In this document: piece after piece, positions 58,582 through 64,000 of the stretch
Numbering within the stretch: the stretch's first letter is position 1
Layout: the number at the start of each line of letters is the position of its first letter
Program-made: the position numbers and the translations under genes
The notes under the pieces: model-generated
What the model saw: the letters and a program-made list of their open reading frames with translations, nothing else
Told to the model about the DNA's origin: nothing
Databases searched by the model: none
Assembly (NCBI GenBank): GCA_963715575.1
Contig: OY970250.1
Location: forward strand, 806,001 to 870,000
Reading direction: 5' to 3'
DNA: 64,000 nucleotides
Source: AC-32 sp963715575
GTDB lineage: Bacteria; Actinomycetota; Thermoleophilia; Gaiellales; Gaiellaceae

Positions 58582-59258
58582 CCGCGACTGAAGCTGACCA
58601 GCTCGTTGCGTTCGTTGCCGCCCCTGACGGTCTGCTCGAGCACGGTGCCGATCCCACGGACGTAGTACTTGTGGTCGATCACGCCCGGCTCCAGCGGCGT
58701 CCATTCTCTCGTCAGCAGCGTGTGCCCGAAGCGGCCGACCGTCGCGTCGAGGCGCAGCACCCGGAAGTGATCCTCGGCCTCGCCTTGCAGGAACTCCTGC
58801 CGCGCCGACTGCCCACGGCGCGGGTGGGCGAACATGAAGATCCCGGGCTTGGCGCCGTCGACGCCGGCCGTCCACGTGCCCGACGTGTCCTTGACCTTGC
58901 CGTGCGCGCCGAGCTCGGCGGTCTGCTCGCCGAAGTACCAGACGTTGCCCTTCTGGTCCTGCGAGTACCAGTCGGTCGTTCGCTCCTCGAGCCTGCCCTC
59001 GAGGTAGAGCCGGTCGGAGACGACGACGCAGGGCGCGCCGTCAACCGTCTTCGTCGCATGCGTCACCCGCAGCACCTCGCGCGATGGCTCGCCGTCCTTG
59101 ACGCCGCGGTAGCGGTAGACCGAGCCCGGGCGGAGCGGGAACCAGGCGTTCGTCACATCCGCGCTGAAGCCGGCGTGCTTGTCGTTCCCCGACGAGCCGC
59201 AGCCGGCCGCCAGGAGCGCGATGACCGCGAGCGCCGCGCTAGCCCGAGCCTTCGACAC
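58578..59258 (-). CDS. Lipoprotein of unknown function
   Basis: The 226-residue protein has a lipobox (ALLAAGC-GSS). The mature part has strands NAWFPLRPGSVYRYRGVKDG, DWYSQDQKGNVWYFGE and VIDHKYYVRGIGTVLEQTVRGG. The overall look matches extracytoplasmic proteins of unknown role. Its start overlaps the end of the GFA gene by 20 bases on the same strand. Confidence 0.75.
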   Translation of the reverse strand: MSKARASAALAVIALLAAGCGSSGNDKHAGFSADVTNAWFPLRPGSVYRYRGVKDGEPSREVLRVTHATKTVDGAPCVVVSDRLYLEGRLEERTTDWYSQDQKGNVWYFGEQTAELGAHGKVKDTSGTWTAGVDGAKPGIFMFAHPRRGQSARQEFLQGEAEDHFRVLRLDATVGRFGHTLLTREWTPLEPGVIDHKYYVRGIGTVLEQTVRGGNERNELVSFSRG

Positions 59259-59640
59259 GTTCGAGCCCGTCGTCCGGGAGCGTCTCCCAGCTCGCGAGCG
59301 AGCGGGTGTAGATGTGCTTCTCGGGCCGATCAGACAGCGACTCGTCGATCGCGCTCAGGCGGATGCTGGCCTCCTCCGAGTCCGGCCAGCCGCCGCCGAA
59401 CAGGTTCGAGCCGCAGACCGAGCAGAACGTCTTAGCGGTGCCCTCCTCCGGCTGGTAGGTGCGGAGCAGCTCCTCGCCCTCGACGATCGTGACCTCGTCG
59501 CTGCGCAGGCGGCCGTTGGCGGTGCCGACGCCGCCGGAGAGCTTCTTGCAGGTGGCGCAGTGGCAGAAGGCCCTCGGCTGGAAGTGGTCGGGTACCTCGA
59601 ACCTGACTCCACCGCACTGGCAGCTTCCTCGTAGCGGCAC
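59239..59640 (-). CDS. GFA (CENP-V) zinc-domain protein
   Basis: The 133-residue single-domain protein has Cys ligands in GSCQCGGVRF, CHCATCKKLSGG and CSVCGSNLFGGG. GFA proteins were first linked to adding formaldehyde to thiols. It is divergent (33 bases) from a class III-like alcohol dehydrogenase, a context that fits aldehyde detoxification. It starts with GTG. Confidence 0.88.
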   Translation of the reverse strand: MPLRGSCQCGGVRFEVPDHFQPRAFCHCATCKKLSGGVGTANGRLRSDEVTIVEGEELLRTYQPEEGTAKTFCSVCGSNLFGGGWPDSEEASIRLSAIDESLSDRPEKHIYTRSLASWETLPDDGLERVEGSG

Positions 59641-59673
59641 GGGTTGGACCCTAGCGGCCGTAGGATCGCGTTC

Positions 59674-60780
59674 GTGCAGGTCCGCGCAGCCGTGCTGGAG
59701 CGATTCGGCGAGCCGCTCGAGGTGCAGGGGCTCGAGCTCGCCGAGCCGCGCGCGGGCGAGGTGCTCGTGCGGGTCGAGGCGTGCGGGGTCTGCCACACCG
59801 ACCTGTTCACGGCCTCCGGTGCCGACCCGTCCGGATACTCGCCGACGGTGCTCGGGCACGAGGGTGCCGGCGTGGTCGAGGCGATCGGGGACGGCGTGCG
59901 CGACCTGGCGGTCGGCGACCACGTGGTGACGCTCTTCTCGCCGCAGTGCCGCGAGTGCGTCCACTGCCTCGACCCGCGCACGAATCTCTGCCTGGCGATC
60001 CGCGAGCAGCAGGGGCTCGGCTTCCTGCCGGACGGGACCACTCGCCTCTCGCGGGACGGCGAGCCGATCCGGCACTTCATGGGCTGCTCGACGTTCGCGG
60101 AGTACACGGTCATGCCCGAGATCGCGCTGGCCCGCGTCTCGCCGGAGGCACCGCTGGATCGCGCGTGCCTGTTCGCGTGCGGGCTCTCGACCGGGCTCGG
60201 CGCGGCGATGAACACGGCTCGCGTGGCTGCCGGCTCGACCTGCGTCGTGTTCGGCGCCGGCATGGTCGGGCTCGGCGCGGTCGCGGGCTGCCGGCTGCAG
60301 GGCGCGGAGCGGATCATCTGCGTCGATCTCTCCGAGGAGCGGCTCGAGCTGGCGCGCGGCCAGGGCGCGACCGAGACCTGGCTCGGCGGGCCCGAAACGG
60401 TCGAGCGTGTGCTCGAGGCGACCGGCGGCTTCGGCGCCGACTACACGTTCGAGGCGACGGGCAACGTGGCGGTGATGCGCCAGGCGGTCGAGTCGGCGCG
60501 GATGGGCTGGGGGCTGGCGACCGTGTGCGGCGTCGCGGGCAAGGGCGAGGTGCTCGAGATCGTGCCGCGCTTCCTGATCACCGGGCGGCGCGTGGCGGGC
60601 TCGTCGTTCGGCGGCGTCAAGGGACGCGACCAGGTGCCGCAGCTGGTCGACCGCTGGCTGGCGGGCGAGCTCGACGTCGAGCCGTTCGTCTCGCACCGGT
60701 TGACCCTGGACGAGGTGAACCGTGGCTTCGAGCTGATGGAGGCCCAGGACGGCATCCGCAGCGTGATCGCGTTCGGCTAG
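59674..60780 (+). CDS. Zinc-dependent alcohol dehydrogenase, class III-like
   Basis: The 368-residue MDR enzyme has the catalytic zinc site CGVCHTDLF and GHEGAGVVEAIG, the structural-zinc lobe (SPQCRECVHCLDPRTNLC) and the NAD motif VFGAGMVGLGAVAG. The long insert after the Cys-rich lobe and the FMGCSTFAEYTVMPE segment are typical of thiol-dependent formaldehyde dehydrogenases. The start is the GTG at 59674. The stop interlocks with the convergent hydrolase. Confidence 0.88.
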   Translation: MQVRAAVLERFGEPLEVQGLELAEPRAGEVLVRVEACGVCHTDLFTASGADPSGYSPTVLGHEGAGVVEAIGDGVRDLAVGDHVVTLFSPQCRECVHCLDPRTNLCLAIREQQGLGFLPDGTTRLSRDGEPIRHFMGCSTFAEYTVMPEIALARVSPEAPLDRACLFACGLSTGLGAAMNTARVAAGSTCVVFGAGMVGLGAVAGCRLQGAERIICVDLSEERLELARGQGATETWLGGPETVERVLEATGGFGADYTFEATGNVAVMRQAVESARMGWGLATVCGVAGKGEVLEIVPRFLITGRRVAGSSFGGVKGRDQVPQLVDRWLAGELDVEPFVSHRLTLDEVNRGFELMEAQDGIRSVIAFG

Positions 60781-61511
60781 AGGAGCTGCCGGATCGCGGC
60801 GAGCGTCTGGGCGAACTCCGGCGCCTGCGGGTCGATCGGCTCGAAGTGGCCGGCGCCTTCGAGCGTGACGAGCTCGGCCTCCGGTGCCGCGACCGCGACG
60901 TAGCGCACGCTCATCTCGTACGGGACGTCGTCGTCCGCGGCACCGTGGATCACGATCTGGCGGGCGCCGAGCGGGAGCAGCTCGAGCGGCGAGGCCTCGG
61001 CGAAGTGCTCCGGTGCCATGTAGCGGCCGGATGCGCTGTCCGGGCCGTGGCGCTCCACGCGGCGGCGGACGTCGGAGATCGGCGCCAGGGCCACGACCGG
61101 CAGGCCGCTGCGCTTCGCCGCCCAGAGCGCGAGCTGGCCGCCGGCGGAGTGGCCGACGAGCACCGTGCGGCCGTCGTGAGCCAGCGGCAGGCGGTCGATG
61201 TGCACCAGCGCTTGCTCGAGGTCTTCGGCGGCTGCTGGCCACTCTCCGCCCGGGCAGCCGAGGCAACGGTACTCGAGGTTCCAGCTCGCGATCCCGGCGT
61301 CGCGGAGCGCCTCGCAGAGGTGGCCCGTGTGGATCAGGTTGTAGGTCGCCTGCCAGTTGCCGCCGTGCAGCACGAGCGCGAGCGGGAAGGGACCCTCGCC
61401 GGGCGGGACGCGAAGGTCGCCGAACTGGAGCGGTTCCGGCCCGTAGGCGATCCGCGCGTCCGCCGCCGGCGGCGGCTGGTCGGTGAGGATGTCGGCCGAG
61501 TCGCGGCTCAA
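60777..61511 (-). CDS. Alpha/beta hydrolase
   Basis: The 244-residue hydrolase has the oxyanion motif LVLHGGNWQ, nucleophile elbow GHSAGGQ, an Asp in HGAADDDVPYE and the catalytic His in EGAGHFEPIDP. This matches small BD-FAE/carboxylesterase-type enzymes. The TTG at 61509-61511 overlaps the phosphatase stop (TTGA) and is the best start. Confidence 0.85.
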   Translation of the reverse strand: MSRDSADILTDQPPPAADARIAYGPEPLQFGDLRVPPGEGPFPLALVLHGGNWQATYNLIHTGHLCEALRDAGIASWNLEYRCLGCPGGEWPAAAEDLEQALVHIDRLPLAHDGRTVLVGHSAGGQLALWAAKRSGLPVVALAPISDVRRRVERHGPDSASGRYMAPEHFAEASPLELLPLGARQIVIHGAADDDVPYEMSVRYVAVAAPEAELVTLEGAGHFEPIDPQAPEFAQTLAAIRQLL

Positions 61512-62065
61512 AGCGGCAGGTTCCAGCTCCGGATCACGCGCTGCTCGCGCTCGAAGCCGAGCGCGCCGAGCGTCCCGGAGTCGAGCGCGAACAGCCGCCC
61601 GTCCGCGGCGCCCAGCTCCAGCCAGCGGGCTGTCAGCACGCGCAGAAAGTGGCCGTGCGAGAAGACCAGCACGTCGCCTGCGACCGTGAGCAGCTCCGCC
61701 ACCACACGGTCGGCCCTCGCCGCGAGCTGCTCGACGCTCTCGCCGCCCTTCGCGCCGTAGCGCCAGATCGTCCAGTCGGGAACCTGTTCGCGGATCTCGG
61801 GCGTCGTCAGGCCGTCGTACTCGCCGTAGTCCCACTCGGCCAGGTCGCCGCGCAGCTCCGGGTCGAAGCCCGCCAGCCTCGCCGTGTCCCGGGCCCGCTG
61901 CAACGGGCTCGACAGCACCAGCGCGAACTCACGACCGCGCAGCGCCTCGCCGACCGCCCGCGCCTGCCGCTCGCCCTCCTCGGTCAGCGGCGGGTCGGAG
62001 ACCCCCGTGTGCCGCCCCGTTCGGCTCCACTCGGTCTCGCCGTGGCGGACGAGCACGACCTGCAC
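61508..62065 (-). CDS. Histidine phosphatase family protein
   Basis: The 185-residue enzyme has the phospho-His motif VLVRHGETEWS, the second Arg in SSPLQRARDTA, the acid/base Glu region LAEWDYGEYDG and the second His in VFSHGHFLR. The family covers cofactor-dependent phosphoglycerate mutases and broad phosphatases. It starts with GTG and is coupled to the hydrolase. Confidence 0.9.
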   Translation of the reverse strand: MQVVLVRHGETEWSRTGRHTGVSDPPLTEEGERQARAVGEALRGREFALVLSSPLQRARDTARLAGFDPELRGDLAEWDYGEYDGLTTPEIREQVPDWTIWRYGAKGGESVEQLAARADRVVAELLTVAGDVLVFSHGHFLRVLTARWLELGAADGRLFALDSGTLGALGFEREQRVIRSWNLPL

Positions 62066-62171
62066 GCGCTGACAGTACGTACTTTCGAGCGGCCGCGTCC
62101 GGGGTCTCCGCGGATGCGCACGGCGACCGCCGCGGCGACGCTGTCTGCGTATCCGAGAAGGAGGTGTCGAG

Positions 62172-62789
62172 ATGTCGGCTGTGCCGGCTTACCCGGTGCG
62201 GGTCGAAGGCGAGCTCGACCCCCAGCTCAGCCGCTGGCTGTGGCTCGTGAAGTGGCTGCTCGTCATTCCGCACGCGATCGTGCTCGCACTCTTGTGGATC
62301 GCGTTCGTGCTCGTCAGCGTCGTCGCGTTCTTCGCAATCCTGTTCACGGAGCGCTATCCGCGGCGTCTGTTCGAGTTCAACGTCGGCGTGCTGCGCTGGA
62401 CGTGGCGCGTTTCGTTCTACTGCTTCGACGCGAACGGCACCGACCGCTACCCGCCGTTCACGCTCAAGGCGGTCGAGTACCCCGCGACGTTCGAGGTCGA
62501 GTACCCGGAGCGGCTCTCGCGGGGACTCGTGCTCGTCAAGTGGTGGCTGCTCGCGATCCCGCAATACCTCGTCGTCGCGGTCTTCCTCGGCTGCGCGTAC
62601 TGCGGGCTCGTCCCACTGCTCGTCCTGTTCGCGGTGGTGGCGCTCCTGTTCACCGGCCGCTACCCGCGCTCGATCTTCGATTTCGTGCTCGGGATGAACC
62701 GCTGGACGCTGCGTGTGGCGGCCTACGCGGGGCTGATGACGGACCGCTACCCGCCCTTCCGGCTCGACGCGGGCCCGACTGAGCCCTAA
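62172..62789 (+). CDS. DUF4389 membrane protein with internal repeat
   Basis: The 205-residue protein has two similar halves. Each has two hydrophobic helices followed by RYPRxxF(E/D)F, a W-R/L-R-V strand and T/L-T/M-DRYPPF. GAAGGAGG precedes the ATG. The function is unknown. Confidence 0.82.
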   Translation: MSAVPAYPVRVEGELDPQLSRWLWLVKWLLVIPHAIVLALLWIAFVLVSVVAFFAILFTERYPRRLFEFNVGVLRWTWRVSFYCFDANGTDRYPPFTLKAVEYPATFEVEYPERLSRGLVLVKWWLLAIPQYLVVAVFLGCAYCGLVPLLVLFAVVALLFTGRYPRSIFDFVLGMNRWTLRVAAYAGLMTDRYPPFRLDAGPTEP

Positions 62790-62801
62790 CCGCCCCTGGA
62801 G

Positions 62802-62838
62802 CCACGGTGGCCGCTCTGGAAGGATGCGGCCACCGTGG
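62802..62838 (+). terminator. 13-bp hairpin overlapping the start of the decarboxylase gene
   Basis: CCACGGTGGCCGC pairs with GCGGCCACCGTGG around an 11-base loop containing GGAAGG. The right arm includes the GTG at 62835. It may terminate the DUF4389 gene or mask the next start. Confidence 0.5.
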
Positions 62839-64000
62839 AGGGGGGCCGTCACCGCGATCCACTCGCGCTCGACGCCGAGACGATGCGCGAGCTTGGCTAT
62901 CGCACGGTCGACCTGCTGGTCGAGCGGCTGCAGCGCGAGGAGCCGCCGATCCGGCGCGCCTCGCCGGCGGAGATGCGGGAGAGGCTCCACGGCCCCCCGC
63001 CCGACCAGCCGCAGCCCTTCGCCGAGATCCTCGCCAGCCTCGACCGCGACGTGCTCCCGTTCGGCAGCCGCGACGGGCACCCGCGCTTCTTCGGCTTCGT
63101 CCCGTTCGCCGGCACCTGGCCGGGCGCGCTCGGCGACCTGATCGCGAGCGCCTGCAACCTCTACGCGGGCTCGTGGATGGAGTCGGCCGGCCCGAGCCAG
63201 GTCGAGCTCGAGGTGCTCGGCTGGTTCAAGGACTGGATCGGCTTCCCGGCCGAGGCGGGAGGCTCGCTCGTCAGCGGCGGCTCGGCCGGGAACCTCACCG
63301 CCCTTGCGTGCGCGCGCGAGGCGCTGGCCGGGCCGATGCGCGGCGACCTGGTGCTCTACGTCTCCGACCAGGCGCACTCCTCGGTCGCGCGCGCCGCGCG
63401 GCTCCTCGGCTTCCGGCCCGAGCAGGTGCGCGTGCTGCCGAGCGACGAGTCCTTCCGGCTCGCCCCGCACACGCTCGCGGCCGCGATGGACGCCGACGAG
63501 CAGCGAGGCCTGACCCCGTTCGCGGTCACGGCGCAGGCGGGAGCGACGAACACCGGCGCAGTCGACCCGCTCGACGAGCTTGCCGACCTCTGCCGCGAGC
63601 GGAGCGCCTGGCTGCACGTGGACGCGGCCTACGGGGGCTTCGCCGCGCTCGCCGACCGCGGCCTGCTACCCGGGTTCGAGCGGGCCGACTCCGTCACGCT
63701 CGACCCGCACAAGTGGCTCTACCAGCCGTTCGAGTGCGGCTGCGTGCTCGTCCGCGAGCGGCAGGCGCTGCGGGGTGCGTTCGAGATGCTCCCGGACTAC
63801 CTGCACGACGCACGAACGGCCGCAGGTGAGGTCAACTTCTCCGACCTCGGCTTACAGCTGACCCGCTCGGCGCGGGCACTGAAGCTCTGGGTCTCGCTGC
63901 GCTATTTCGGGCTCGATGCGTTCCGTGAGGCGATCCGCCGCACACTGGAGGTCGCCGCGGCCGCTGCCCGGCGCGTCGAGGCGAGCGAGACGCTCGAGAC
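62835..64000 (+). CDS. PLP-dependent aromatic-L-amino-acid decarboxylase-type enzyme (3' end outside window)
   Basis: The visible 388 codons match group II decarboxylases: HPRFFGFVPFAGTWPGALGD, SGGSAGNLTAL (cofactor phosphate), HVDAAYGGFAAL (Asp on the pyridine N) and the Schiff-base Lys in TLDPHKWLYQPFECG. It probably decarboxylates an aromatic amino acid or relative. The GTG at 62835 is the first start; an ATG at 62883 also fits. Confidence 0.9.
   Translation, partial: MEGGRHRDPLALDAETMRELGYRTVDLLVERLQREEPPIRRASPAEMRERLHGPPPDQPQPFAEILASLDRDVLPFGSRDGHPRFFGFVPFAGTWPGALGDLIASACNLYAGSWMESAGPSQVELEVLGWFKDWIGFPAEAGGSLVSGGSAGNLTALACAREALAGPMRGDLVLYVSDQAHSSVARAARLLGFRPEQVRVLPSDESFRLAPHTLAAAMDADEQRGLTPFAVTAQAGATNTGAVDPLDELADLCRERSAWLHVDAAYGGFAALADRGLLPGFERADSVTLDPHKWLYQPFECGCVLVRERQALRGAFEMLPDYLHDARTAAGEVNFSDLGLQLTRSARALKLWVSLRYFGLDAFREAIRRTLEVAAAAARRVEASETLE

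Noticed and set aside
1..64000. Complete tRNA or rRNA genes
   Set aside because: No full cloverleaf or rRNA-like sequence was recognised by eye; a covariance scan would be decisive.

Overview
The window reads as chromosomal DNA of a high-G+C actinobacterium. The gene families (adenosylcobalamin-dependent ribonucleotide reductase, SoxR, MMPL exporters, zinc-ribbon adenylate cyclase/ATPase fusions, many GTG starts) suggest a deep-branching lineage such as Thermoleophilia. That placement is inference; no rRNA or other phylogenetic marker lies in the window. Genes are densely packed, and no gene-free stretch reaches 300 bases.

Layout. 1-6.2 kb: a flavin reductase cut by the window edge, a small membrane protein, the overlapping set tmk-holB-aldo/keto reductase, a divergent UDP-sugar epimerase, a LytR_C protein, a mono-haem cytochrome c lipoprotein and a methyltransferase. 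6.2-19.6 kb: secreted beta-propeller, O-antigen ligase-like protein, a Rieske protein and small partner divergent from soxR with a MerR-type promoter between them, a GFA-TPR fusion, an SDR, an MMPL exporter, a flippase-like protein, an HdeD protein and a decayed GNAT gene. 19.6-25.3 kb: two divergent adenylate cyclase/ATPase regulators. 25.4-31.4 kb: nrdJ, then an ArsR-YgaP-MMPL operon, then a second copy of only the last 107 codons of nrdJ. 31.4-35.4 kb: visibly lower-G+C DNA carrying a PLD-fold nuclease and two SPPY-type DNA methyltransferases, resembling a BfiI-like restriction-modification system. 35.5-64 kb: core-like genes again, including a ZIP transporter, an NlpC/P60 hydrolase, an ABC exporter, a two-component system, a cold-shock cluster, a cytochrome/glycosyltransferase operon, gamma-glutamyltransferase, a third cyclase/ATPase, a GFA protein divergent from a class III-like alcohol dehydrogenase, and a PLP decarboxylase running off the end.

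The most notable region is 28.2-35.4 kb. A duplicated nrdJ 3' end and a tRNA-like 3' half flank the restriction-modification genes, as expected of an accessory insertion, although no integrase is present. Another recurring pattern is that nine convergent gene pairs share a 4-bp interlocked stop (mostly CTAG), with a tenth pair meeting at CTAGCTAG. Three reading frames with convincing N-termini (holB, a small hydrolase, a lipoprotein) have no ATG, GTG or TTG where one is needed.
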